64,000 nucleotides of DNA from Daphnia pulex (lineage: Eukaryota > Arthropoda > Branchiopoda > Diplostraca > Daphniidae). Within the stretch, counting starts at the first letter, position 1, and each line of letters begins with the position of its first letter. This document shows, piece by piece, positions 23,412 to 34,650 of this stretch. The stretch spans positions 15,243,001 to 15,307,000 of the forward strand of contig NC_060026.1 in the NCBI RefSeq assembly GCF_021134715.1, in the 5' to 3' direction. Under the pieces are notes generated by a model. It did no database searches and was not told the origin of the DNA. It was given only the letters and a program-made list of their open reading frames with translations. Position numbers and translations under genes: made by a program.

Positions 23412-25149
23412 TTATAGCTCTAGGAGATGGTTGGTCACTTCTTCTGCATCCGGTGGGTTGGCATTAAGTAGTTGACACACACTTTTCAAAGTCTCCACTT
23501 CGTACATTGCGGCCAATTGACTCATCTGCTTAACTTTGGCACTCGTCTTTAAAGTTCCGGTGTAAAGGAAATTTAAGAAATTCTTCACAGTATCGACTTC
23601 AAATTCCGCCCCGAATGTGACGATAGATTTCTCTGCTGTGTTGCTGATCTTGTTCAAAGACTCATTCAGGACAGGGCTACGAGCGCATAAGACAACTCGA
23701 TGAGCTTCCATCACCTTATCAGCAGTTCCAACAAATATTTCGACATCCGTCCACTTTTGGTTTGTAGCGGCAGCCCATAAATCCTTCCACCAATGTTCGT
23801 CCATCATCTCGTAATAATAATTGCCGATTGTGCTGACCGTTCTAATGTCGAAGATGAGTTCAGGGTTGTGATTGCTGTTAGTGATAATATCAAACTCCAA
23901 TTGGACGGTGAAGCGCAGAAGTAATTCTGAGCTGTTTTTCGATTTCTTCGGTTCCATTTTGTACCATTTCTTGTGTTCCTGCCAGCTGCAATAAATATCC
24001 TGAACTTTCAGGCCAAATCTTCGATGCTTGGCGCAGAAAAAATGAATAACAGGTTCACTAATTAGGTTTTCATGGAAATGTCCAGTGATGTAAGCGAAAA
24101 ACAAATCTTCCTTTTGATATTCCATTACACATTTTGGACTTTTAATGTGGGGTTCCGAGTGGGGTTCATTCAACCGCAAAGCGCATCTAAAAGTGGACAT
24201 CCGATCAAAAGACATTTCCGTATCTTTCTCCGGCCTTAACGGATAGAATTAAAATTGTCTAAATAATAAAAATAAGCAAATAAATAATAAATAATAAGGA
24301 AACGAAGCATTACATAATTTTGGAAGACGATAGGACTACATCAACTCCGCCATTTAAGCCCACATTTAAGATGTCCATGATTCTTGTCATCTGCGGAGCT
24401 TCAGTTTCCTTCAGAGCATATTCGCATAATGCCGCCAGTGTTTCCTGGGACGTATCAGCTAACTGGAACAATCCTTCATCTGAAAACGTCCCTTTTGGCT
24501 CGCCGGTGTAGAAGAAGTGAAGAAATTTCTCCACAGCTGAAGGTTCCACGTCATCATCAATTCGGATCCGTTGAAGTACATCTTTTGCCGGAAGAATGGA
24601 GAGCTTCTCGGATTCGGCTGGAAATGGGTAACCGCGGGCTGCAAGAATGGCTTTGCGTGCAGGAAATGTTTTGTCTTTCACGACAAATTCAACGTCCGCC
24701 AGATTTTGTTGATTTTTTAATGCAGCCCATAATTGATCCTTGGCCAGTCGATCAGACAGTCGATGGGCATAGAATTCGGAAGTTCCTGCGATAACAATTC
24801 GAAAGGCAAACGTGCAACTTCCAACAATCTGCTGGTCAAGTACAGTTGTGAATAACTGAAGACTTCCTTCAACCCCTAAATCGCGCCTTCTCGTCATTTC
24901 CTTCATGGTTGCTGGACCAGTTCCGCTACCTTGAATTCCGTACATGACATCTTCCACTTCCATTCCCATTTTGTAGAGATTAATTGAAACCAAAAACAAA
25001 ATAGGTGATTGGGCGTGATTCTTCAAACCCACACGGAATATTTTTTCGCCACGAAACGAAATCATTTTTGATGCAATTGTCATGGGTTCTTCGTCGACAT
25101 TTTCCAGAATCCACTCGTACGGCAAAATCATCTTCGTCTCCCATGCCAT
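23412..25149 (-). CDS. double MATH-BTB protein, unit 12
   Basis: Exons 24314-25149 and 23412-24234 with a 79-nt intron give 552 residues. The intron acceptor is AAG rather than CAG. The start is MAWETKMILPYEW; the first exon ends at 25242. The module A BTB is aberrant: PARKAILAARGYPFPAESEK replaces the usual PAHKAILAARSPVFADEFEK, losing the histidine of the HK motif, and the following helix is altered (ADTSQETLAALCEYAL). Module B is FRCT-type with an intact BTB (MEAHRVVLCARSPVL). The 3' UTR of this gene carries the hairpin insertion. Confidence 0.77.
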
Positions 25150-25242
25150 GATGACGTGTTTTCAAAACTGGTGAAAATTTGTTAAATATTGTTTATTCGA
25201 AATTGAATAAATTAATTAAAATAAATATGCGGTCGACTCACC

Positions 25243-25894
25243 AACTTTTGAATAACAAAATAATTCAAAAACAGAAATTGTACTTTGATGGAAATTACAA
25301 CGAGTTCTATGACCGGCAATGGTCAACAACAAAATTAAATTGTGGAAAGCTTTTCGATACGACCATACAGAATCCCAAATTCGACATTGGCACAACGTTT
25401 CGTCTTTCCGTAACCTTGCAAAGGAAAAACTTACCTTTCAATTTTCTTTATATTGGACCCTGGGGGGTTGCAATACTAATGGCCTCATACTTCCTGGAGA
25501 AGGGGTGATTTAATAAGAAATATGTAAACAATTTACTTTGTATTATTAGCTAGTGACACAGTGCGACACTGTTTCAAAATTGGCGGCACTAAATTACGGA
25601 TTAAAATTTGTAAAATAACGCGATGATGAGATGATGGAGATAAGCTGAGATGGACAAAGTGATTAAATCAAATGTAATATAGTAATTATCACCAACGTAT
25701 TCCTTCTGGTGAGTCCTTGACATGTCTAGACATTATCTACGCCCCTCTTTCTTTTTTGCTTAAAACCGAAACAAAAGAAACGAAAATAACAAAACAAAAA
25801 GGGCAAAGGCAATATATTACATAATATGCAAATATTTTTTTATTCATTTCAGAACATTCAATTAAAAGAATAATAACAATTTAACCGGCATCAG
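25243..25894. other. array spacer between units 12 and 13
   Basis: It holds the unit 12 first exon and promoter region and the unit 13 3' UTR. The recurrent block is present only in diverged form (GGTGAGTCCTTGACATGTC, about 25708-25726). Plus-strand frames near 25179-25513 have no coding features. Confidence 0.4.
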
Positions 25895-27657
25895 TTATAG
25901 CTGCAGAAGATAGTCAGTCAGTTCCTCCACATCCGGTGGACTAGCATAGATAACCTGACAAATATTTTTCAATGTCTCCACTTGGTACTTTGTGGCCAAT
26001 TTACTAAGTTGATTGCCGCTGGTCCTCGTCTTTAAAGATCCAGTGTACAGGAAATTTAGGAAAATCTTGACAATCTCGACATCGAACTCCGCCCCGAATG
26101 TGACGACAGATTTCCCCGTGTGGCTGAACTTGTTCAAAGACTCATTCAGGACAGGACTACGTGCGCATAAAATAATCCGATGAGCTTCCATCACCTTAAC
26201 TGTTCCGGCAAATATTTCGACATCCGTCAACTTCTGATTTGTTGCGGCAGTCCAAAAATCCATCAACCAAGCGTCGTCCATCATCTCATAATAATAGTTG
26301 CCGATCGTGCTGACCGTTTTGATGTCGAAAGTGAATTGATTAATTTTGCCATTGCCGTAAGTCATATCCAGCTCCAATTGAACGGTGAAGCGTAGAAGTA
26401 ATTCCGTGTTTTTCTTCAATTTTTTCGATTCCATTTTCAACCATTGGTTGTTTCCGTTGTATCCCGGCATGTTCCATTTGAGTATCTCCTTCGTGCCGCA
26501 ATAAACATCTTCAACTTTCAAGCCGAATCTTCGATGCTTGGCGCAGGCGATATGGATCACAGGTTTACTGATTATATAATGGCGATTGGTAGTATGTTGC
26601 GTAATACTCCCAATGAAGTAAGCGTAAAAAATGTCTTCTTTTTGATATTGCATCAAACATTTGGATTTTCCGTTTTCAGATCCTTTAAAAACGCACCTAA
26701 AAGTGGGCGTGGTTCCATCAAAAAATATTTCCGTATCTTTCTCCGGCCTATTGAGAAAATGAAATCAATTAAAATCAACGTAGGCCTAAGATAAAAATTA
26801 ATAAGGGAAACGAAACATTACATGATTTTGGAAGAAGAATTAGGTACTTCAATTCCGTTATTTAAAATGTCCATGACATTTGCCATTTGCATAGCTGCCT
26901 CTATTTCCTTCAGTGCAACTCGGCATAATCCAGACAGAGATAGAAGCCCGTACTGATTAGCTAACTCGAGCAATTTTTCATCTGCCAACGTTCCCATTGT
27001 CTCGCCTGTGTAGATAAAATAAAGAATATTCTCCACAGTTGAAGGTTCCACTCCATCGATCCGGATCTGATGAGGAACGTCTTTTACCGGCTGTACCTTC
27101 TCAAATTCGTCTGTAAACGCTCGACTGCGGGCAGCAAGAATGGCTTTATGAGCAGGAAATGATTTATCTTTCACGATTAACTCAACGTCCGGCAGATATT
27201 GTTGATTTTTTAGAGCAGCCCATAATTGATCCTTGGCAAGACGATCGCACAGTTGATAGCAATAGCCGGAATCAGTTCCTTCAATGCAAATTCGAAACAT
27301 AAACGTGCAGTGTCCAACGATCTTTTCGGCAAGTTTAATGGTGAATAGCTGTAGACTTCCTTCATCGCCGATATTCTGGCTGGACATTTCCATCATCGTT
27401 GCTGGGCCAATGCCACTACCTTGAATTCCGTATTTGACATCTTCTACTTTCATTCCAATTTTTCCGAGATCAATTGCCATGAAAAATAAAATGGGCGATA
27501 TGGCGTGGTTCTGCAAACCCACACGGAATACTTTTTCGCCAAGAAAAAGAATCATTTTCGATGCAATTGTTGTCGTTTGTTCCTCGACATTTTCCAGAAT
27601 CCATTCGTACGGCACAATCATCTTCGGGGTACTAATCGTCTCCGATGCCGATGCCAT
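25895..27657 (-). CDS. double MATH-BTB protein, unit 13
   Basis: Exons 26822-27657 and 25895-26747 with a 74-nt intron give 562 residues, the longest member. The start is MASASETISTPKMIVPYEW, shared with unit 15. Module A has EEQTTTIAS where others have EEEPMTIAS, and ILFLGEK for ILFRGEK. The module A BTB carries AHKAILAARSRAF. Module B has an N-terminal insertion (KWNMPGYNGNNQW region) and an intact BTB. Intron 1 runs from 27677 to 29515 (exon 1 ends at 29516) and contains a 1.75-kb transposon, so expression depends on splicing an intron about 25 times longer than in sister genes. Confidence 0.78.
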
Positions 27658-27687
27658 GATGACGTAATTCACGAATCTGGTGACAAT

Positions 27688-27948
27688 AGACCTCTTGCAC
27701 CGTGCGGATAGCAGGATTCTTGTAGTCCGACAACGCTGCAATCCGCCATCTTAATAAAACCACACCCTTTTTTTACATTGTGTCTTATGGAAGTATTTTT
27801 CTAAGTGCTTTTTCTCTTAGCTGGATAAAAACTTCGACCAAAGAAAAATATAGGAAAATACTACATCATTCAGGTAATCCTTAGCATCTAAGTTTTCCAC
27901 TATTGAAGTAGTGGATGTCATGTTAATAAAATGTTTTGTACAGGGCAT
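27688..27948. repeat. left terminal inverted repeat of the transposon
   Basis: It matches the reverse complement of 29178-29436 almost base for base; the clearest difference is CACCGTGCGG here against CACAATGCGG on the other side. Similarity fades after TGTTTTGTAC near 27948. Confidence 0.85.
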
Positions 27949-28137
27949 ATGGGAATTGTTTACATTTGTAGGAACCAAATATGTATAGTATACTTACAAT
28001 TTTTAACATTTTCCCACTGAAACACTTGGTAATTGATTTTTCATTATTATTTAGATTGTCATGTGTGTGTGTGTGTCAATTTTACACTGAAACACGATAC
28101 GGAAAACAAGTTAATGTTGCGAATTGGAGATTTTGAA

Positions 28138-28409
28138 TTGGAGATTTTGTTGCATCTGCCATTGCTGTGTGATTGTGAAGACAAAAATGTTCCATATGTC
28201 ATGTGTTTGTCCGTTCAAAGCAAGGTAATTTTATAAAATTATTAGTTTAGATGTGCTATAATAAACTCATTCTTTATTTAGCACTTGGACGTGCTTGTGG
28301 AGTCTCCCGTTCTGTTATTGCAGCTTGTTCTGTGACTGTACATGAGGGATCATAACTGAAACCACAGATTCAGTCTTTACAACAAGAAATTGAAAAACTT
28401 CTCGTTTGA
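28138..28409 (+). pseudogene. SNU13: SNU13/NHP2L1 3' fragment captured in the transposon
   Basis: The frame gives LEILLHLPLLC, then EDKNVPYV, then (after a GT-AG intron of 57 nt at 28225-28281) LGRACGVSRSVIA, ACSVTVHEGS and QIQSLQQEIEKLLV followed by TGA at 28407-28409. These are signature segments of the L7Ae-family spliceosomal protein SNU13 (15.5K), which binds U4 and box C/D kink-turn RNA. The copy is dead: a 6-nt insertion before EDKN, a 5-nt duplication (CATGT) before the expected VFVRSKQ that shifts frame, a 3-nt insertion in VIAACS, and a stop TAA at 28353-28355 in place of CAA. The N-terminal half is absent. Confidence 0.88.
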
Positions 28410-28680
28410 TCTCTCTTGAGGGACAATGCTGTGATTGAAAATACAATTGCCATTTGGCTGTTCATTGCCTAAAATCTCATCTTTTACATTAATCTATCAG
28501 GTTCTCCATTCCATTTTGTAGATTTTGATATAGAATGTGCATTTCAATCCACAACAAATATGTACAGCATATCGGATTGTTGTTAAAACTATTACATTCA
28601 AGAGTTAACCCAGCATAGAGTTCCTTCTGTGTGAATTATTATACGTGCACTACTTGTTTGATACAATTTTTAAATGTTTA
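28410..28680. other. captured sequence between the SNU13 and VPS36 fragments
   Basis: No ORF is seen. The position suggests it contains the 3' UTRs and intergenic DNA of two convergent host genes; AATAAA on the minus strand lies immediately after the minus-strand fragment stop. Confidence 0.45.
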
Positions 28681-29027
28681 TTAAGCAGAACTTGAGAAGA
28701 GATTAGGATAAAAGACAAGGCCTCTAACAGTATCATCTCTACAAATCAATCCATTTCTTTCCATGAAATAAAGACTTTCTTGTGCCAACACAATCGATAT
28801 TTGGAATTCCTGTGAAACCTCCAATGCTGTGAGTTTATCCCTAGCCTGTAACTAAAAAAATTTGAATATGTTAGGATTGCATTAAAGAAAAAGTAATGAA
28901 TTTCATTAGAAGTATCAATTTGGCTGTGGGTTTTATACCTGTTATATTTATGTGCAACAGCCAGTAGATCAGAAACAGCAATTGAGTTGAATGTGTCGAC
29001 CTCAGAATAATGAGAATATGAAATCAT
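28681..29027 (-). pseudogene. VPS36: probable VPS36 3' fragment captured in the transposon
   Basis: The last exon (28681-28851, acceptor TTAG) reads in frame for 56 residues and ends at TAA, with AATAAA overlapping. It includes ISIVLAQESLYFMERNGLIC and RDDTVRGLVFYPNLF, which match the winged-helix C-terminus of ESCRT-II subunit VPS36 (pattern LAKERL..AEK.G.LCRD.S.EGLRFYPNLF). A GT donor follows SDLLAVAHKYNR at about 28936, suggesting part of the preceding exon is also present, but that part is less recognisable. With no start or upstream exons it is a fragment. VPS36 normally acts in endosomal sorting. Confidence 0.7.
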
Positions 29028-29177
29028 TAAAAATACATATCAACATGATACTGGCTATTCAATCAGGAGATCAGCCCATTAATGAGCTCTTAAAATTGAT
29101 CGCAGGGCGCAGAAAAGAAGAAGGACACCCTTTGACAACACACTTGTGATAAAACCAACTTTGAAATTTTAGGGGAT

Positions 29178-29436
29178 GCCCAGTACAAAACATTTTATTA
29201 ACATGACATCCACTACTTCAATAGTGGAAAACTTAGATGCTAAGGATTACCTGAATGATGTAGTATTTTCCTATATTTTTCTTTGGTCGAAGTTTTTATC
29301 CAGCTAAGAGAAAAAGCACTTAGAAAAATACTTCCATAAGACACAATGTAAAAAAAGGGTGTGGTTTTATTAAGATGGCGGATTGCAGCGTTGTCGGACT
29401 ACAAGAATCCTGCTATCCGCATTGTGCAAGAGGTCT
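29178..29436. repeat. right terminal inverted repeat of the transposon
   Basis: It is the inverted partner of 27688-27948, ending GTGCAAGAGGTCT. It includes the pyrimidine/purine tract AAAAAAAGGGTGTGG. Confidence 0.85.
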
Positions 29437-29516
29437 ATATGGAAAACCGCATTGTTTTAATTCTTATATTTTAAATAAATTATTAATTTTAAAAAGAACT
29501 AGTTGGTGTACTCACC

Positions 29517-30080
29517 AGCTAAAAGTGAATGTTTCACTATACACTAGAACCTAAAAAAAATAATTGTAGCATAGTGAAAGAATAATTCTCAGAGTACCAG
29601 AGACTCTACCAACCGCTGGCCAACAGCTAACTGAAATGCCAAGGCGAAGGATAATTTTCCCTTCTAGATGATCGGCAATACCATGAAGCCAACGTACGAC
29701 CGTCGATCAAGTTCCAAGACGTCATCAAGGGCGCAGCTTATCATCTAGGGACTGATGAGTGATGACTGGGACTGGTACTGGTTAATAGGTGCGCTAAATA
29801 AAATACCGAACTTGAGCGTGAAACTCTCATAAACAAATTTTCTTCCAATCTCAAATCCTGAATAATAAAATTGAAATTAATTTTCTCATTTCCCCTGTTG
29901 TATTTATTTCACGACCTTGTTAATCAAAACAAAAAAGGGCAATGAGTAATACGAAAAGAAATTAAAAGAAAAATAAGACAAACCGAATTTCTTAATCAGC
30001 AAAAACTACACATATAACATTATTTAAGAAACTCGATACAAGATTAACTCAACCGGTGGTTAAATATAGCATTATAGCTA
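29517..30080. other. array spacer between units 13 and 14
   Basis: It holds the unit 13 first exon (3' end 29516) with presumed promoter, and the unit 14 3' UTR. The GTGAGACCTT block of the other spacers is not recognisable here. No ORF is supported. Confidence 0.4.
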
Positions 30081-31809
30081 TTATATGAGACAATTATTGG
30101 TCAATTCTTCGACATCCGGTGAGCTGTCACTGACGTTTAGTTGACACACATTTTTCAAAGTCTCCACTTGGTACATTTTGGCCAATTTACTAAGTTGTTT
30201 GGCGCCCTCAGTCGTTTTTAAAGAGCCGGTGTAAAGGAAATTTAGGAAATTCTTGATAATCTCGACATCAAATTCCGACCCGAATGTGACGATAGGTTTC
30301 CCTGCTGTGTTGCTTATCTTTCTCAAAGACTCATTCAGGACAGGACTCCGAGCGCATAAAATAACTCGATGAGCTTCCATCACCTTAACAGTCCCGATGA
30401 ATATTTCAACATCCGTCAACTTTTCATTTGTTGCGGCGACCCAGAAATCCGTCAACCATCCGTCGTCCATCATTTCGTAATAATAGTTGCCAATCGTGCT
30501 GATGAACTTAACGTCAAAGTTGAAAAATTTTAAATGACCGAAATCAATTCGACTCTGTGTTTGTGCTGCGAAGTGTAGTAGTTCTGCACTTTTCTGACAA
30601 TTTTTCGCTTCCAATTTAAACCATTCGTTGTATCTAAAATGCTTAAGGCTGCAATAAACGTCCTCAACTTGCAAGCCGAATCTACGATGCTTGGCGCATG
30701 ATAAATTTATCACAGGTTTGTTGATATAATAATATCTGCTACACTCTACTTTCCCAGTCAAGTATGCGATACAAATGTTCTCATTTTGATATTGCATCAC
30801 ACATTTTGGTTGTTCGTTTGCAGATATTGTCAATGTGCAGCAAAAGGTAGGCGTCGTCCGATCAAAAAATATTTCCGTTTCTTTCTCCGGCCTGTGTAAT
30901 AAAGAGGAAAATTTAAAAATCAAAAATTATAAATGTTAACAATTGGAACTATTAAATTCTGGGATAAAAGAAAATATTTTACATGGATATGGAATCAGAA
31001 GAAAGTTCTTCGGCGTTGTTGTTTAAACGTTTCCTAACTTTCGCCATTTGGATGGCGTCCATTTCCTTCAGTGCAACTCGGCATAAACCAGTCAGAGTTG
31101 TAAGTTGATAGCGATCAGCTAATTTTAGCAAATCTTCATCTGCCAACGTTCCTATCGATTCTCCCGTGTAGATAAAGTGAAGAAAATTCTCCACAGTTGA
31201 AGGTTTCACGCCCTCGATTCGTATCTGATTATGAACGTCTTTTCCCGGTTGTTTATTCTCAAATTTGTCTGCAAACACTTTACTGCGGGCAGCAAGAATG
31301 GCTTTATGAACGCGAAATGTTTTGTCTTTCACGATCAATTCAACGTCTGCCAGATTTCGTTGATCTTTTACAGCAGCCCATATTTGATCCTTGGCCAGAC
31401 GATCAGACAGTTGGTAGGAATAGCCGGGATATGCCCCTACGACGCAAATTCGAAACACAAACGTTCGTTGTCCAGTCACCATTTTGTCAAGATCAATCGT
31501 GAATAGTTGCAGATTCCCGTTATCGCCGATATTCTCTTGTGTCATTGTCGCCATATTTTCTGGGCCAATGCCACTACCTTGAATTCCGTATTTTACGTCT
31601 TTCACCTTCATTCCAATTTTGCCGAGATCAATTGCCATGAGAAACAAAACGGGATTCGGTGCGTGATTCTTCAAACCCACACGGAATACTTTTTCACCCC
31701 GAAATAAAATCATTTTCGACGCAATCGTCATCGGTTCTTCCTCGACATTTTCCAGGATCCACTCGTACGGCACTATCATCTGCGGGGTACTAATCGTCTC
31801 CGATGCCAT
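30081..31809 (-). CDS. double MATH-BTB protein, unit 14
   Basis: Exons 30983-31809 and 30081-30891 with a 91-nt intron give 545 residues. It starts MASETISTPQMIVPYEW; the first exon ends at 31913. The A module ends SDSISM rather than SSKIM, but the donor is still AT|GTAA. Module A shows VHKAILAARSKVF and FIYTGESIGT. Module B starts FCCTLTISANEQPK, distinct from both main B subtypes, and keeps MEAHRVILCARSPVL and FLYTGSLKTT. Its uninterrupted intron 1 defines the empty target site of the unit 13 transposon. Confidence 0.8.
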
Positions 31810-31913
31810 GATGACGTATATTTCACGAATCTGGTGACAATATGGAAAACCGCATTGCTTTAATTCTTATTTCAGATGATTAATATTAAAATAAAATATT
31901 TTGTGTACTCACC

Positions 31914-32822
31914 AGCCAATATTTCACTATACACTAGAATCTAAGAAAATGTAATTGTAGTAAGTAAGGTGAAAGTAAAAATCTCAAGAGTACTAGACTC
32001 TACCAAACGCTGGCCAACAGCAAACTGAAAGCAAAAGCGAAGGATAATTTCCACCCTCTAGCTGTAGCTGATCGACACGACAACAACAACATGAAGCCAA
32101 CGTCTCCGCGACACTAGCAAAACGTTTCTTCTTACCTAACCTTGTGATGATAATTTTGATTTCTTTCTTGGAATGGACCCTTGAGGGTTGCTGCATGATG
32201 GACACCACAATTCCCTGAGAAGGGATAATATTAATATGAAACCAAAAGTATTGAAATAAAACAGCAAAACTAGTAATTTCATTTGTCGTTCAACAACAGG
32301 AACTCGAGCGTTATTACGTCAATTAGGGCGGCGACGGAATTGTGAAACACGTAAGAATTGGATGGAACCGCTTTTTAGTTTCCGTTCATCAGATTTAACA
32401 GATGAAGTGAGAAAAAAAAACCATCACAGATAGATAAAAGCCAACCTTACATTACCGGCTATACCTATTTTAATTTTTAAAATCAAATATTGCTATTATC
32501 AGGTGAAAAGCATATGGTAGGCGAAAAAATGGATGTTACATTTTTATTTTGTATTACAGAGACAAATGACACCTGCGATACTACTGCGACATAAATCGCG
32601 GCAACGGAATTCCGGAGTAAAATGTATAAAACCGGATGACGGGATGGGAAAAGATTTTTTTTTTTGCTAAAAACTGAAACAAAAATCCAAAAAACAATAA
32701 AGAGAAAGGCAAAAATGAATTATATGCAATGATTTTCCATGAATTTCTGTATGAAAACAACATTGATACACGAGAATCGTAGAGAACGTTTAATAAAAGA
32801 ATGATGTCTAATCGACCGGCGA
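31914..32822. other. array spacer between units 14 and 15
   Basis: This 909-bp spacer holds the unit 14 first exon and promoter region, a GGACCCTTGAGGGTTG block near 32174 and the unit 15 3' UTR (CATACA rather than AATACA, near 32742-32758). No ORF is supported. Confidence 0.4.
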
Positions 32823-34551
32823 TTACAGCTGTATCAGACAGTTGGTCAATTCTTCAACATCCAAAGAATTGGCATTGAGTAGTTGACACACATTTTTCAA
32901 AGTCTCCACTCCGTACATTGTGGCCAATTTGCTAAGCTGCTTACTTCTGTCACTAGTCTTTAAACAGCCGGTGTACAGGAAATTTAAGAAATGCTTCACA
33001 ACTTCGACATCGAATTTTGCTCCAAATGTGACGATTGATTTTGCTGCTGTGTTGCCAATCTTGTTCAACGATTCATTCAGGACAGGACTACGTGCGCGTA
33101 GAATAACTTGGTGGGCTTCCATCACTTTGACAGTTCCGACAAATATTTCGACATCCGTCAACTTCTGGTTTGTTGCGGCGACCCAGAAGTCCGTCGACCA
33201 AGAGTCGTCCGTCATCTCGTAATAATAATTGCCCATCGTGCTGATGAATTTGAAGTAAAACGAGACTGGGTTGGAAACCTGATCTAAATATAAATCCAAA
33301 TCTGTTTGTGCTGCGAAGTGAAGTAGTTCTGCGTTTTTCCGACTATTTTTTGGTTCCATTTGGAGCAACTGGTTGTATCCCTGGTGGCAGCAATAAATAT
33401 CTTCAACTTTCAAGCCGAACCTTCGATGCTTAGCGCATGATAAATGAATCACAGGTTTCCAAATGTAATAATAGTTTCCATTCCTTTTTACTACTCCGGT
33501 GTAGTAAGCAACACAAATATCTTCATTTTGATACTGCATCACACATGTAGTTTGGCCCTGTTCACATTTTTTCAATAGCCAAGGGCATCGAAAGGTAGGC
33601 GTCGTCCGATCAAAAAATATTTCCGTTTCTTTCTCCGGCCTAAATACGGGGGAAATTAAACGAATAACAATTTGTGTAATCAAGTTCTAGCATGTTGGAA
33701 ACTTGAAATATATAAAAGAAAAGATAATATTACATGATTTTGGAAGAAGAAAGTTCTTCGGCGTTGCTGTTTAAACTTTTCCTGACTTTTTCCATTTGCA
33801 TGACGTCATTTTTCATCAATGCGACTTTGCATAAACCAGTCAGAGTTGTCAGTCCGTACCTATCAGCTAATTCCTGCAAATCTTCATCTGCCAACGTTCC
33901 CATCGGCTCTCCCGTGTAGATGAAGTGAAGAAAATTCTCCACAGTTGAAGGTTCCATATCATCCATTCGGAACCGAGGAAAGTCTAGTGGTTTCTTCTCA
34001 AATTCGCTTGCAAACACTTCACTGCGGGCAGCAAGAATGGCTTTGTGTGCAGGAAATGTTGTATCTTTCACGACAAAATCAACATCCGCCAAATTTAGTT
34101 CTTCCTTGGCTGCCCATAATTGATCCTTGGCCAGACGATCGCACAGTTGATAGGAATAGCCGGGATCAGCCCCTTCAATGCAAATTCGAAACGAAAACGT
34201 GCAGTTTCCAATAACCTTTTTGGCAAGATTAATGGTGAATAACTGAAGATTTCCTTCATCGCCGATAATCTCATTTGTCATTCTCGTCATCTTTGCTGGG
34301 CCGAGTCCACCATCTTGAATTCCCCACAGTACATCTTCCACTTTCATTCCCATTTTACCAAGATCAGCTGCCATGAAAAATAAAATGGGCGATATGGCGT
34401 GATTCTTCAAACCCACTCGGAAAACTTTTTGGCCACGAAACGAAATCATTTTCGAAGCGATCGTCATTGGTTCTTCCTCGACATTTGCCAGAATCCACTC
34501 GTACGGCACAATCATCTTCGGGGTACTAATCGTCTCCGATGCCGATGCCAT
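32823..34551 (-). CDS. double MATH-BTB protein, unit 15
   Basis: Exons 33734-34551 and 32823-33639 with a 94-nt intron give 544 residues. The ATG at 34551 (MASASETISTPKMIVPYEW) is chosen because the longer frame begins only with GTG. The exon 2 acceptor is CTAG; the first exon ends at 34650. The module A BTB has a short linker (KEELNLADVDF) and AHKAILAARSEVF. Module B is FRCPWLLKK type with AHQVILRARSPVL. It is the last intact array member on the right side. Confidence 0.78.
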
Positions 34552-34650
34552 GATGACGTATTTCACGAATCTAGTAAGAATATGAAAAACCGCATTGTTT
34601 TAAATCTTATTTCAAATGATTAATAAAATGAAACGTTTGATGTACTCACC

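Larger units (their letters stand above)
27688..29436. mobile_element. 1.75-kb TIR transposon carrying two host-gene fragments
   Basis: The ends are AGACCTCTTGCAC...GTGCAAGAGGTCT. The uninterrupted site in unit 14 reads GACAATATGG; here it is split as GACAAT | element | ATATGG, giving a 2-bp AT (or 3-bp ATA) target duplication. Terminal inverted repeats of about 258 bp are nearly identical, so the insertion is young. There is no transposase ORF. The interior holds convergent 3' fragments of SNU13 and, probably, VPS36 with introns and intervening sequence, so the cargo came from genomic DNA rather than a processed mRNA. It is non-autonomous and Pack-type in structure; the superfamily cannot be fixed from the short duplication. 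Confidence 0.85.

Noticed and set aside
27681-27741. N-terminal extension MQRCRTTRILLSARC on unit 13
   Set aside because: This is read from the transposon end and intron 1; exon 2 begins at 27676 and the homologous start is at 27657.
28138-28409. SNU13 as a functional gene
   Set aside because: The N-terminal half is missing, and an internal frameshift and an in-frame TAA are present.
519-34551. Exon A and exon B of each unit as separate genes
   Set aside because: The stop after exon A lies inside a GT donor, exon B begins right after an AG acceptor, has no start codon of its own, and the joined lengths are in frame in every unit.
2895-34623. Plus-strand ORFs throughout the array (for example 2895-3101, 11321-11527, 17656-18009)
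   Set aside because: They are antisense shadows of the minus-strand BTB exons, with no domain of their own.
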